Notes: a model not told the origin generated them from the sequence alone. 64,000 bases of DNA from an uncultured Prevotellaceae bacterium (GCA_905210415.1 CAJLWM010000004.1:5853-69852), one strand, 5' to 3'. Numbered from the stretch's first letter, positions 25,587 to 35,445 are shown. Numbers and translations are program-made.

Positions 25587-26675
25587 CTATTCTCGTTTCA
25601 CAATGCCCACCAGACGCACTTCCTGTGTTGGTCGCGACGGGTCGTTGGTTATCACTGTCAGTCGGGCGTTGAGATAATCGCCATTCACCTTAGCAGCGTT
25701 CACCGCCACGCTCACCTTGCAGGTGGCTCCTGGCTTCACCTCGGAAGCTTCGGCATGCACACCCACAGCGGCATCGGTGCTATATACTCGGCGCAGATGC
25801 ATCTTCGTGCCGCCGACATTAGATAGTATCACTTCGCGACGTATCACCCCATTGCTTGGCGTGATTTCACCGAAATCTATCACTTCATCGCTCAGGCGCG
25901 CTATAGGAGCCTTCTCGAGGTCTTTTTTGCTCAATTTCGAGAAGTCTTCGCTAATTATCGCTGCCACATCCACCGGCATTCGCTCAGTGCCCTGCTTATC
26001 GGTCACTGCCACGGTGATCTCTGCTGTCACAGGGCCCCACTCGTCGCAGTGCTCACTCTCAAAGTAGCCCGAGATGGTGCACAACGCAAATGGTGGCACT
26101 ACAGCAGGAAAAGCCTCCAACTCGGCAAACTTTGGCGCATTCTCAAATGTCACCCTTATAGTGTCGGCACTATTGTTGTATGCACCGATATAGCCCATCT
26201 TGGCGGCTCCCTTTTTCGCTTCGCCAAATGGTATGGCGCGGCGGTCGAAATATAGCGACCCTATATGGTAGGGATACATCTCCTCTACTGTTTCCTTCGA
26301 TGCGAGCACATTGCCACTGATGCGCAGCACATATTTGCGCTGCTCGGTGTCGCTATATACATATGCCGATTTGTTGAACGAACCCACTCGCCCCGTGGCA
26401 TGATATGTGAGTGTCACCGTGGCGGTATCGCCCACGGCTACCGGAGTTTGGGTATACTCTCCAGTGGTGCATCCGCAGGTGGGCATCACCCTCACTATGG
26501 TGGCTGGTGCGTCGCCTGTGTTCACCGCGCGAAATGTGCACACCACTCGGTCTTCACTCTCGGCGAAGGTGCCGAAATCGTGTTCCGACTCGAGCCAAGT
26601 GAATTTGCCCTTTCCGCTCACCGACAATTGCGCAAGCAGCGCCACAAGCAATATTATCGCATATCGTTTCAACAT
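25587..26675 (-). CDS. DUF1573 protein, long form
   Basis: 362 residues with a signal peptide (MLKRYAIILLVALLAQLSVSG). Residues 25-125 form the DUF1573 immunoglobulin-like domain with its hallmark HDFGTFAESE and VRVMPTCGCTTGEYTQTPV (conserved Cys-Gly-Cys). A second, divergent copy sits at about 255-360 (IDFGEITPSNGVIRREVILSN) without the cysteine pair. These proteins are common in Bacteroidetes and their function is not known; an envelope location is implied. The gene starts one base after the stop of the short DUF1573 gene, so translation is coupled. It precedes meaB by 42 bp. Confidence 0.85.
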   Translation of the reverse strand: MLKRYAIILLVALLAQLSVSGKGKFTWLESEHDFGTFAESEDRVVCTFRAVNTGDAPATIVRVMPTCGCTTGEYTQTPVAVGDTATVTLTYHATGRVGSFNKSAYVYSDTEQRKYVLRISGNVLASKETVEEMYPYHIGSLYFDRRAIPFGEAKKGAAKMGYIGAYNNSADTIRVTFENAPKFAELEAFPAVVPPFALCTISGYFESEHCDEWGPVTAEITVAVTDKQGTERMPVDVAAIISEDFSKLSKKDLEKAPIARLSDEVIDFGEITPSNGVIRREVILSNVGGTKMHLRRVYSTDAAVGVHAEASEVKPGATCKVSVAVNAAKVNGDYLNARLTVITNDPSRPTQEVRLVGIVKRE

Positions 26676-26676
26676 C

Positions 26677-27111
26677 TCATTTCTCCTTTTCTCCGCCTAC
26701 TGGTATCACCGAACCCTCTATGTGAAGTGTTATCACCTTATGACGTCCGTTGGTGCGCACACGCACTTCCTTGCGGAAGGGGCCTGGACGACCAATCGGG
26801 TTGAATGTCACTTTTATCTTCGACTTCTTGCCCGCTTTGATGGGTTTGGTGGGATATTCCGGACGAGTGCAGCCACACGATGCCGACGCGCTCACCACAA
26901 TCAACGGCTCTTCACCCACGTTCTCAAATTCGAAGGTGTAGCTCACCGGACCTTTGTCCTCGCGTATATATCCGAAATCGTGATTCTTCTCAGCGAAAAA
27001 GGCATCGGCCTTGCCCTTCGCTGGCTTTTCTTCTGCCACGGCTGGCAGAGCCATCATCAGCAATGCCACCACGCTAAGCATCATTATAGCAACTCGTTTC
27101 ATCATAATCAT
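26677..27111 (-). CDS. DUF1573 protein, short form
   Basis: 144 residues: a signal peptide of about 26 residues (MIMMKRVAIMMLSVVALLMM), then one DUF1573 domain with the typical NHDFGYIREDKGPVSYTFEF and VVSASASCGCTRPEYPTKPI. It ends in a basic EGSVIPVGGEKEK tail. Its domain is clearly related to the first domain of the protein encoded next, so the pair arose by duplication. A TATCTTTG box on the minus strand at 27158-27165 probably starts the transcript of this gene, the long DUF1573 gene and meaB. Function unknown. Confidence 0.85.
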   Translation of the reverse strand: MIMMKRVAIMMLSVVALLMMALPAVAEEKPAKGKADAFFAEKNHDFGYIREDKGPVSYTFEFENVGEEPLIVVSASASCGCTRPEYPTKPIKAGKKSKIKVTFNPIGRPGPFRKEVRVRTNGRHKVITLHIEGSVIPVGGEKEK

Positions 27112-27744
27112 ACTTTCATACAGCCCCAGTTTTGATGCAGGGACTTAATCATTATGGCAAAGATATAAAATTCCTATCCGTTTACCACACACACACTACT
27201 AAAATATCCTAAAATCGCCCCGCACCCTCCGCATGTCAGCATCCTTCTCTGCGCTTGCGGCTCGCTATCGCCCCACGCTTATAGCCCAAAAACGACAGTT
27301 TTCATCCAACACAATGCCATCTCAGGCCATGGGTTTCCGCCCAAGATTTCGGTATTAGGCTATAAAATGGTGAAAAAGATTTTGGTATTAGGCAATTTGT
27401 CTGCATCACATAATTGATTATCAACATATTACCATTTTTTGCAAAAAAAAACATCGAGACTACCTGAATCCAATGGCGGTCCAAAATGCGCCAAAGGCAA
27501 TCTCCAAAATGTCGCAAAATATGGGCTTTTCGAGAAATAGTGTGTAACAATTGGTTTCTCAATTGATTTAACAATTGATGCACAGTAAATGTAAATTTTA
27601 TTGAAATTTCATTGGTGTTTACGAAACTTTTTCACTATCTTCGTGCCATAAGCCGATACCATCTGATAGTGGTATGTGCCCAGCATTGGCAGTATCAACT
27701 TCTGACACGCCTTACTTAAGTATCATAACAATAACATTTCGTTT
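27112..27744. other. Intergenic region before the hybrid kinase gene
   Basis: 633 bp between divergent genes. Besides the -7 box at 27158 it holds a possible plus-strand promoter at 27612-27643 (TTGG, 20 bases, TATCTTCG) about 100 bases before the kinase ATG. A small hairpin ATACCATCTGATAGTGGTAT follows near 27657. No coding region is supported; a 93-codon minus-strand frame at 27302-27583 has no protein-like features. Confidence 0.5.
27158..27165 (-). promoter_or_regulatory. -7 box for the DUF1573-DUF1573-meaB unit
   Basis: Minus-strand TATCTTTG, a perfect TAnnTTTG, about 45 bases upstream of the ATG at 27111. No clear -33 TTTG at the expected distance. Confidence 0.5.
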
Positions 27745-30627
27745 ATGCTTTACTATCAACCAGGCCATGACGCCAAAACACCCTTTCACTTACCTTTAGG
27801 CTTTCGCCGAGAGGTTGGGCGAAAACAATCAATACTGAACGTAATTGCAACCCTTATCATAATCAGCATCGCTATGACATCGTGCGGGAAGAAACCCTCC
27901 GAAATCTCTCCCGACGACCGAAAAGCCATCGAAAGCATTGTAGCTACAACACACGGCGCCGATTCGCTCGCCCTACTGCAACAGCAAATGGAGAACGACG
28001 ACAATCTGCTCGGCAGCGTAATTGCCTACCGCGAACTGGGCAAGATTCTGCGCAACGAGAGCCGTTTTGAAGAGGCTCTTCGCGCCCACAGCGAGGGGCT
28101 GCGTCAGGCCGAAACGCTTAACGACACGCTGGAAATCGTGCAGGCGCTCAACAACATCGGCACCGACTATCGCCGAATGGGCGTGCTCGATATGGCTCAA
28201 GACTACCACTACCGCGCTTGGATGACAAGCAAAGAATGCAGCGACACATCATTCACCGCCAAGAAAAACCGCGTGGTATCGCTCAACGGTCTGGGCAATA
28301 TATATATGACTCTCGGCAACTATGAGCGCGCCGACAGCGTGCTTCGCGCTGCACTAAAGGGCGAAAAAGAACTCAACAGCGCCCTGGGGCAAGCCATCAA
28401 CTATGCCAACATTGGCTCAATCTTCCAACATCGCAATATGCTCGACTCGGCATGGGTATACTACCGCAAGTCGATGGCTCTCAACCACGAGGCTGGCAGC
28501 ACCCTCGGCATCTCGCTTTGCCATACCTACTTCGGGTCGCTCTACGAAAAGGCACAACGCTACGATAGAGCCACAACTGAATACGAAGAGGCTTATCAAC
28601 TGATGAAGGCTTCGAAGGACGAATGGCACGCGCTGAACTCGCTCATCGCGCTTTCGGGCATACACAGCACCACCGGCAACGAAGCCCAAGCGATGGAATA
28701 CCTCGACAAGGCGAAGCAGATGGCGCTCTCAATAAAATCGAAGGAGCACTTGGCTGAAATATACACTCTCTACTACAAGCACCACAAGCGCATTGGCGAC
28801 TATCAAACTGCCTTGACCACCTACGAGAAAGCGGTGGCTATGGAAGACAGCCTGCTGGATATGGAGAAAGTGAACCGCATACAGAACACCAGCCTCAACA
28901 TTGAGCGCAACCGCCAGGAACGCGAAATGAACAAGGCAAGGCTCAATCTGGAGAAGGAACGTGCCGCCCGCGATGTTGATTACATCGTTTTCGGACTCAT
29001 CGTGCTGGCTTTGATAGGCACTTTGGCGGCTTTCATCTTCCTTCAACGAATTCACCGACGCAATCACTTGGCGCTAAAACGCCTCACCAAGCTGCGCGAG
29101 AACTTCTTCACCAATATCACACACGAATTCCGCACTCCGCTCACCGTGATTCTCGGCATCAGTCACGACCTTCAAGCCTACGACGACCAAGCGGTGAAAG
29201 ACAGCGCTCGCACCATTGAGCGCCAAGGAAAGGGTTTGCTCGCACTTATCAACCAATTGCTCGACATCTCTAAGATCAAATCGGCTGTGGGCAATATCGA
29301 TTGGCGCAACGGCAACATCTGCGCACACCTCGAAATGATAATCGAGACCTATCGCGAATATTCTCGTAGCAAAAACATCGACCTGCAATACATCGCCAAA
29401 GAGACTGTGGTGATGGACTTCGTACCCGACTACGTCAACAAGGTGTTTAACAACCTTATCTCAAACGCCCTTAAGTTCACCCCAGAATACGGCAAAGTGA
29501 GCGTGGCGCTTTGGCGCAAAGACGACAACCTGCACATCGACGTGGCAGACACTGGCGAGGGAATGAGCAAAGAAACCGCCAAACACGTTTTCGAGCCATT
29601 CTACCAAGGCGAGAGCGAGATGAAGAACAACGGATCGGGCGTTGGTCTGGCTCTTGTGAAGCAGATTATCGATGCCGTGGAGGGAACCATCACAGTGAAC
29701 AGCAAGGAGGGCAACGGCACCACATTCCACATCATTGTGCCTATACACAACAACTGTAAACAGCAACTTGAAAGCGCTGCCGCCAACGACAACACTCCTA
29801 TGCTGCCTACAGAAGAAACTATTCTTACCGATAGCGACGGCAACGGTGATGGCGACGACGACCAATGCACTCTGCTCATCATTGAGGACAACCGCGACAT
29901 CGCAGCATACATCGGTTCGCAATTCAGCGACCGCTACGCCATTGCCTATGCCACTAACGGCAAGGATGGCCTCGCGAAAGCCATCGACTTGGTTCCTGAC
30001 CTTGTCATCACCGACTTGATGATGCCTGGAATGGATGGCCTTGAAGTATGCCGACAAATACGCGCCAACGAGGTGGTCAACCACATCCCTATCATCGTAG
30101 TCACTGCCAAGATTACCGAGGAAGAACGCATCAAGGGCATTGAGGCTGGCGCCGACGCTTATCTCGCTAAGCCATTCAATGCCGAAGAACTGCGCACTCG
30201 CGTGGAAACTCTCCTCAACCGTCTGCACAACCTGCGCAACAAGTATGGCGAAGGCACCCCTAACAACAACACACAAGAAGCGCCTCTCACCGATGCTGAG
30301 CGCCGATTCTTGGCAAAGACTGTCGACGCAATATATCTGCTCCTCGACCAGCAAACCCTCGGCGTAAACAGCCTTGCTGAAAAGCTGTGCATGAGTCCAC
30401 GCCAGTTCCACCGCAAGATTGTGGCGCTAACAGCCGATTCGCCTGCCACCTACATCATGAAGATCAAGATGAAGCGGGCACGACACTTGCTTGAAACCAA
30501 GCCAAACATGAACATCGAAGACATAGCCATGCGATGCGGATTTGAGCACACCACAAACTTCTATCACGCTTTCCGCAAGGTATACGTCATCACGCCTACC
30601 GAATTGCGTCGCGGCGCAAGCATCTAA
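27745..30627 (+). CDS. TPR hybrid sensor kinase / response regulator / AraC-type regulator
   Basis: 960-residue one-piece two-component system. The N-terminus has a hydrophobic segment ending in a lipobox-like TLIIISIAMTSC at about 36-47, then periplasmic TPR repeats (about 80-360) and a coiled coil. A transmembrane helix lies near 413-433. The dimerisation domain carries the phospho-acceptor His460 (NITHEFRTPL), followed by an HATPase domain (NNLISNALKFTPEYG; DTGEGMSKE; GSGVGLALVKQI). The receiver domain has Asp757 in VITDLMMPG, and the last 100 residues are an AraC HTH pair. Unlike SusR/HTCS regulators it senses through TPRs rather than Reg_prop propellers. No obvious target gene is adjacent. 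The start is uncertain because the ATG used gives an unusual 35-residue lead before the hydrophobic segment. Confidence 0.87.
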   Translation: MLYYQPGHDAKTPFHLPLGFRREVGRKQSILNVIATLIIISIAMTSCGKKPSEISPDDRKAIESIVATTHGADSLALLQQQMENDDNLLGSVIAYRELGKILRNESRFEEALRAHSEGLRQAETLNDTLEIVQALNNIGTDYRRMGVLDMAQDYHYRAWMTSKECSDTSFTAKKNRVVSLNGLGNIYMTLGNYERADSVLRAALKGEKELNSALGQAINYANIGSIFQHRNMLDSAWVYYRKSMALNHEAGSTLGISLCHTYFGSLYEKAQRYDRATTEYEEAYQLMKASKDEWHALNSLIALSGIHSTTGNEAQAMEYLDKAKQMALSIKSKEHLAEIYTLYYKHHKRIGDYQTALTTYEKAVAMEDSLLDMEKVNRIQNTSLNIERNRQEREMNKARLNLEKERAARDVDYIVFGLIVLALIGTLAAFIFLQRIHRRNHLALKRLTKLRENFFTNITHEFRTPLTVILGISHDLQAYDDQAVKDSARTIERQGKGLLALINQLLDISKIKSAVGNIDWRNGNICAHLEMIIETYREYSRSKNIDLQYIAKETVVMDFVPDYVNKVFNNLISNALKFTPEYGKVSVALWRKDDNLHIDVADTGEGMSKETAKHVFEPFYQGESEMKNNGSGVGLALVKQIIDAVEGTITVNSKEGNGTTFHIIVPIHNNCKQQLESAAANDNTPMLPTEETILTDSDGNGDGDDDQCTLLIIEDNRDIAAYIGSQFSDRYAIAYATNGKDGLAKAIDLVPDLVITDLMMPGMDGLEVCRQIRANEVVNHIPIIVVTAKITEEERIKGIEAGADAYLAKPFNAEELRTRVETLLNRLHNLRNKYGEGTPNNNTQEAPLTDAERRFLAKTVDAIYLLLDQQTLGVNSLAEKLCMSPRQFHRKIVALTADSPATYIMKIKMKRARHLLETKPNMNIEDIAMRCGFEHTTNFYHAFRKVYVITPTELRRGASI

Positions 30628-30842
30628 AGTCGATGGTTGGTCCCCGACACAACAACTCGGAGACGTTTAATCTTACCAAATTCGGGGAACAACTTTGAAG
30701 CAGGCTGAAGGCCTAAAGCAAGTCCATAGCCCAGGGCAACACCCTGGGTATAGTGACGGCAGTATCTGTGCGCGCTGTAAGTGCAAAAGTACAAAGGCAA
30801 CACAATACAACAACGTCGGAGACGTTGCCTTATGTTTAGCAT

Positions 30843-31318
30843 CAAACCCAATTCGGTTATTAGGACTTGAATGTATTTCGGAATTTTAGAAGCGCAGATT
30901 TTATGGGGATTTCTGTGCTATTGGAAAACACTCGCCTGTAGGGACGCGGCATGCCGAGAGCACTGAAAAAGTGCCCTATTTTTAGGGGGGGTGAGCAAAT
31001 TTTGCTTACAATCTGTTACTTTTTTAGCCAATATTCTCCTTAACGGAGCAAAAAAACGCCAAAATCAGCCAAAATAGTCTTGTTTTTATCCTATTGCTTA
31101 ACCTAAAACTTTCAAATTGAAAGTTGACTTTACTTTTTCAGTGCTCTCCGGCATACCACGTCCCTACAGGCGACAGTCTGTAAAATCCGCATAATACAAC
31201 TCTAAAATCCTCTAAAGCATATTGCTAATTCAAGCAACAGATGCCTTATAAAAGCCGAAAGACTCCAAGCAGTATAAAAAAATTACATTTACGTCCTAAT
31301 GACTGACTTGGGTTTAAA
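30843..31318 (+). repeat. MITE-like repeat, copy 3, split by another element
   Basis: Left part (30843-30910) reads AACCCAATTCGGTTATTAGG and GGAATTTTAGAAGCGCAGAT as in the other copies. The right part (about 31215-31318) carries AGATGCCTTATAAAAGCCGA, GACTCCAAGCAGTA and the terminal CTGACTTGGGTTTA. Between them lies an unrelated element of about 243 bp (30931-31174). Together with the preceding 30628-30842, where I see no gene, this fills the gap up to the terminator at 31324. Confidence 0.7.
30931..31174. mobile_element. Inverted-repeat element nested in MITE-like copy 3
   Basis: Imperfect terminal inverted repeats of about 40 bp: left CTCGCCTGTAGGGACGCGGC then ATGCCGAGAGCACTGAAAAA; right is its near reverse complement (TTTTTCAGTGCTCTCCGGCA, then TACCACGTCCCTACAGGCGA). 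The interior of about 160 bp is AT-rich with a G7 run and no open reading frame. A related TAGGGACGTGGCATGCCACG palindrome occurs at 42083-42106. Confidence 0.65.
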
Positions 31319-31323
31319 ACTTA

Positions 31324-31362
31324 AAAGGGGGCAAACGCCACGCAGCGTTTGCCCCCCTTTTA
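31324..31362. terminator. Terminator of the cobalamin-uptake operon
   Basis: Strong hairpin: GGGGGCAAACGC pairs with GCGTTTGCCCCC around CACGCA, flanked by A-rich and T-rich arms on either strand. It lies 20 bases beyond the stop of the last gene of the operon on the minus strand. Confidence 0.8.
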
Positions 31363-31381
31363 TGAATTATATTCTAAACGA

Positions 31382-34300
31382 TTAACGTCTGAACATATAT
31401 TTGCGAGATGTGCCATCAGACATCTTGAGGATGTTGATACCTGGTTGAATGCGATCAACCTTGATACCATCGATAGTGTAGATTGCCACTACTGTAACAT
31501 TTTCCACATCAGTCTCGATGTTGTCGATGCCTGAAGGAGTGTCGTTGGTGAGTTCTGACTTCATGTTGTCAAGGCAGAAGTAAGTAGGAGTGTTGATGCC
31601 ATAAGCACCCTTATCAGAAGAGTCCATAGAGAAATCAACATAATCAACAGCACCAAGTGGTGTCAAATCCACCTTAGTCCACTCGTTTACAATCTTGCCG
31701 TCCTTAGCAAGGTAGAAGTCAACGTGACCTGTTTCCTTACCTTCGTTGGTGCGACCGATAATCTTAAGCAACAAGTAGTCGGTAGCGTCAAACTTCTTAG
31801 CATAAGAGTCGCCATTGAGCATAGTCTTGTAAGAATAAGCTGCGTTGGTAACGTAAACATACTCTGGCTTAAATGCCTTTTCTGCAAAGATTGCAGGACC
31901 TTGGCCTTCGTTGGTGTAGCTATACTCAGAATAGTAACCTACGGCAAATTGCTTAGATTCCATACCGCCACCCACACAAGAATTAAATTCTGATGGAGTG
32001 CCCCAACCTGTGTAGTCGGTGCCAGTGGTAGCCGATACGGCGAAACCATACCAAGAGTTGTAAGTCTTGTCGTAGTAGTTCATGAAGCTATAACCCGAAG
32101 CAGCAAACAAGCCAGCCTCGTCAGCGCCATTGTAGTATTGAGCACCATTGAGGTTAACGTCTTCAAAGTTGATAAGGTCGGCATAAGCAGGATTGTTGTT
32201 TGTGTAGCCGTCTTCTGTCTTATACACCTTCATACCGTCGATCACTGGGAGGTTGTCCTTACCCAAGTTTTGACCCCATGCTTCACCAAGCAATACAGCC
32301 ACTTCGCCAGAAGCGAGTTGTTCGGAAGTCACCACAGTTTCGTAGTTCTTACCATTATTGAAGTGCTCAGTTACGTAGTTGTTCTTGATCTTGTTGGCAG
32401 CCGATGTCACAGCACGAACGTTACCGCTTGTGGTCATTGTGCCAGTGAGCACTGCCTTGCCGGTATTGAGGTTGTTTTCCACAACAGAATTTGCATTTGA
32501 TGTGCCTACGAGAGTACCCACAGTGCCAGCACCCGAGATTGTGCCAGAGTTGAAGCAGTTGGTCACCTTACCATTTGCAGTGCCCACGGTAGGAGTGATA
32601 CCAGCAGCCATAGAGCTTGTAGCAGTGATGTCAGCAAGGTTTTGGCAACGATCCACCGCTGTATTACCAGCAGCGTTACCCACAATGCCAGCCACATATT
32701 GCTTACCTGCTACGGTAGCACGGTTGATGCATCGAGTGATGTTGGTATTACCATTAGCATAAGCCACAACACCAGCAACATTGTTGTTTGTTGAAGTCAC
32801 CTTACCCTCTACAGCGAGGTTAGCGATTGTTGCGTTGTTTACGTAGCCAAAGAGGCCTTGGAATGCAGTAGTAGCGTTGATATACAAGCCCTTCACAGTG
32901 TGGCTTGTACCATCAAATGACCCTTGGAATGCCTTAGCAGTGGTGTTGCCGCCCACTGGAGTCCAAGGGAAGTCACCAAGGTCGATATCCTTAACCAAAA
33001 CAGCGTTCTTAGTATAGTTGCCACCATTGATGTGCTTAGCAAACCAAGCCAATTCAGCACCAGTAGTGATTTGGTAAACATCGTTTTCAGCCTTTGGTTC
33101 GGTGAGAGTCTTGCCATCCCAAACGCCTTCTTCGGCCTTCACCATATCAATCTTGAATGTTTGCACGCCCTCTGCTTCATCACCGATAGAGAATGTGCCA
33201 GTGTAGTAGCGATAACCCTTTGCCTTTGCAATCACGCTATATGTGCCATAAGTGCCAGTGTACTCGCCATTGCTTTCTGCAGTGAGTGCATTGCCATTAA
33301 ACGACAATGTGATTTCTGCATCAGCAGCGTTGCATTCGGTCTTGATAACGAAGTTCTTCAATGCCGAAACAGCGATGCGAACGTCAGGAATCATACCGAA
33401 ATATGTCTTGTGAGCGATAGCAGTGAAGTTAGGAGAACGGCCACCGATACGGTCGATGATACGGTGATTACCGATAGGGTCGCCAAAGCCATTCACTTGA
33501 ATAACGCCTTCGTTCATCACGAGTTCTGGGCTTTCTTCCACGTTTTGATTCTTTGGGATTTCAATTGTGACAGCTTGAGCCGAAGCAGCCGAACCAAAGG
33601 TGTATTGTCCAGAACCAAGAATAAGAGCCGAACCATTAGGAATACCGTTGTAGGTGACGTAAGCCGACATATTGTAGATACCCGCCAACTTGTTTGCTGG
33701 GTGGCGCAAGCCACTGTATTGGATCTTCACCTTATCACCAGGTTGGAAAATCTTACTGCCCTCGCGTGTTGCATTTTCGATTTCACGATGGCATGGCTTA
33801 GCGGTAAGCACTTGATATACTGCATTGCCTGCCTCATCGATAAGGCGCACGATTTGACGACCTTCCTTAAGGAGCAATGTGTAAGAACCATCTTCGTTCT
33901 TAGTAACGCCTTCGGCTGAGAAGCCCTTGTAGGTAGCCATTTGAGCGCCAATCACCGGGCGAGCCATTTCCACTGTCTTCACACCTGTTGGAGTGAATGT
34001 ATATTTAGCTCCAGCCTCAGTGTCGAGATAGTAGAACACGTCGTGCTCAGCATCTACATACTTGCCAGCGTTCTTCTTAGTGTCTAAGTTATACTTTTCG
34101 TTGATAACCATATTAGGGTCGATTGCAGAATTGGCATCACCCACTGTCACAACATAAGCGGCAGTGTTTTCTGGCCATATAGCACCCCAATATTCACCAC
34201 CAAGATAAGGATGCTTATCTTTTTTGCCATTGTTGTAATAGTTCAAACCGATTGCGTCGTAAGTCACGAGCACGATAGCTGTACCGTTGCCAATAGCCTT

Positions 34301-35404
34301 AATCTTCGACCAAGGATTGGTGTTAGTATTGGCATTGTCGATAGTGATAACGCCTGTGCTTGGATTACCATTAACATCGATAACGGTGTAGTGGAAATCT
34401 GGTTCAAAGAAGTAGTTGTTGGTAGAGTTGTCGGTCAACTCCCAAGTGCGCATAGCGTGAGCATAGAATTCTTCGCCCACCTTCATGCGAAGGTGACCAC
34501 GCTCGTTGATGTTCACAAAGATGTCGCCAGTTTCATAACCCTGATTGCTCTTCACATCGTGGTTGATGGTCTTTACGCCAAATGCCTCATAATCGGCCTT
34601 TGTAAATGCGAGTGTAGGACACTTAGTAGCATCTGAGTTCATATAGAAATAGCCTGCTTGAGTGAGGCCGCCAGCCTTCCAAGTGCGATAGTTGTAGCAC
34701 TGAGCATTAGCAAGGTGGTAAGTGAGGGTCTTCACATCACCTTCAACCACTACCTTAGTTGGTTCTACACTTTTAAATTCGGTGAAGTGAGTAAACTTAA
34801 TACCCAATTGGAATTGGGCATCATTAGGTACTGTCACCACATAGTCTGCACCCATAGGAATGGCTCCACTAACATTCACATTAAAGTTTAGTGTGCCCGA
34901 ACGGAGCAATGTCATATAACCCTCTTTTGCATGTGCTTCAGAAGGGATAAGCTCTGCATAGTATGAGTGACCTTCAAAAGCAAGGAATGTCTTGCGGCCA
35001 GCAGTCTTGCTGTCGCCTACAGTGATATTTTGCACTTTGCCTTCGCGTGATGTCAAAGTCACTACCACTGTGTAGTCTTCGCCAACCTTCCAGTCCTTGT
35101 TGGTAGCATAGACAGTGTTGGTAATCACCTTAAACGTCTGTTCAGCCTCATCACTGACAGTCAATTCAATCGTACCGTTCTTATTACCATTACTGGCAAT
35201 ACCAGTAAGAACGTACACACCAGGTTCGGCAGAGAATGTGTAGACGTTTTTTTCCGGTTCGCCTACTTCTACATTTTCTGTAGAGCCTTTTTTTGCCAAT
35301 GTCATAGTAGTAGACTCATTATTCATCTCCACCTTGACGTTAGCTCCGAATATTGTGCCAACTGCTGTCAACATCAATATTGCTAAAGAGTAAAGTCTCT
35401 TCAT
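31382..35404 (-). CDS. Giant secreted protein with GLUG repeats, DUF4465 domain and T9SS-like tail
   Basis: 1340 residues with signal peptide (MKRLYSLAILMLTAVGTIFG). The first 800 residues are beta-rich, probably several Ig-like domains. Residues about 850-1060 carry GLUG-type repeats (GSFDGTSHTVKGLYI, NVAGVVAYANGNTNITRCIN, YVAGIVGNAAGNT). Residues about 1100-1285 are a DUF4465 domain (INFEDVNLNG, FNSCVGGGM, VTNAAYSYKTM, YFCLDNM), a module I associate with Bacteroidetes B12 loci. The last 60 residues look like a T9SS type-A sorting domain (YTIDGIKVDRIQPGINILKM). It is the third gene of the riboswitch-controlled operon with the BtuB-like receptor, 41 bp after the propeller gene, so a surface role in capturing cobalamin or a bound form of it is likely. 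It carries no lipobox. Confidence 0.82.
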   Translation of the reverse strand: MKRLYSLAILMLTAVGTIFGANVKVEMNNESTTMTLAKKGSTENVEVGEPEKNVYTFSAEPGVYVLTGIASNGNKNGTIELTVSDEAEQTFKVITNTVYATNKDWKVGEDYTVVVTLTSREGKVQNITVGDSKTAGRKTFLAFEGHSYYAELIPSEAHAKEGYMTLLRSGTLNFNVNVSGAIPMGADYVVTVPNDAQFQLGIKFTHFTEFKSVEPTKVVVEGDVKTLTYHLANAQCYNYRTWKAGGLTQAGYFYMNSDATKCPTLAFTKADYEAFGVKTINHDVKSNQGYETGDIFVNINERGHLRMKVGEEFYAHAMRTWELTDNSTNNYFFEPDFHYTVIDVNGNPSTGVITIDNANTNTNPWSKIKAIGNGTAIVLVTYDAIGLNYYNNGKKDKHPYLGGEYWGAIWPENTAAYVVTVGDANSAIDPNMVINEKYNLDTKKNAGKYVDAEHDVFYYLDTEAGAKYTFTPTGVKTVEMARPVIGAQMATYKGFSAEGVTKNEDGSYTLLLKEGRQIVRLIDEAGNAVYQVLTAKPCHREIENATREGSKIFQPGDKVKIQYSGLRHPANKLAGIYNMSAYVTYNGIPNGSALILGSGQYTFGSAASAQAVTIEIPKNQNVEESPELVMNEGVIQVNGFGDPIGNHRIIDRIGGRSPNFTAIAHKTYFGMIPDVRIAVSALKNFVIKTECNAADAEITLSFNGNALTAESNGEYTGTYGTYSVIAKAKGYRYYTGTFSIGDEAEGVQTFKIDMVKAEEGVWDGKTLTEPKAENDVYQITTGAELAWFAKHINGGNYTKNAVLVKDIDLGDFPWTPVGGNTTAKAFQGSFDGTSHTVKGLYINATTAFQGLFGYVNNATIANLAVEGKVTSTNNNVAGVVAYANGNTNITRCINRATVAGKQYVAGIVGNAAGNTAVDRCQNLADITATSSMAAGITPTVGTANGKVTNCFNSGTISGAGTVGTLVGTSNANSVVENNLNTGKAVLTGTMTTSGNVRAVTSAANKIKNNYVTEHFNNGKNYETVVTSEQLASGEVAVLLGEAWGQNLGKDNLPVIDGMKVYKTEDGYTNNNPAYADLINFEDVNLNGAQYYNGADEAGLFAASGYSFMNYYDKTYNSWYGFAVSATTGTDYTGWGTPSEFNSCVGGGMESKQFAVGYYSEYSYTNEGQGPAIFAEKAFKPEYVYVTNAAYSYKTMLNGDSYAKKFDATDYLLLKIIGRTNEGKETGHVDFYLAKDGKIVNEWTKVDLTPLGAVDYVDFSMDSSDKGAYGINTPTYFCLDNMKSELTNDTPSGIDNIETDVENVTVVAIYTIDGIKVDRIQPGINILKMSDGTSRKYMFRR

Positions 35405-35445
35405 TGTGTAAAAAATTAAAAGTTATTAAAATTAAATAGTATTAT

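Noticed and set aside
27302-27583. 93-codon minus-strand frame in the intergenic region
   Set aside because: Low-quality composition, no ribosome binding context and no similarity recognised.
29461-30411. 316-codon open frame antisense to the hybrid kinase
   Set aside because: Composition mirrors the complementary codons of the kinase; no start context, motif or promoter.
32924-33919. 331-codon open frame antisense to the GLUG/DUF4465 gene
   Set aside because: Cys- and Val-rich shadow sequence without a signal or family pattern.
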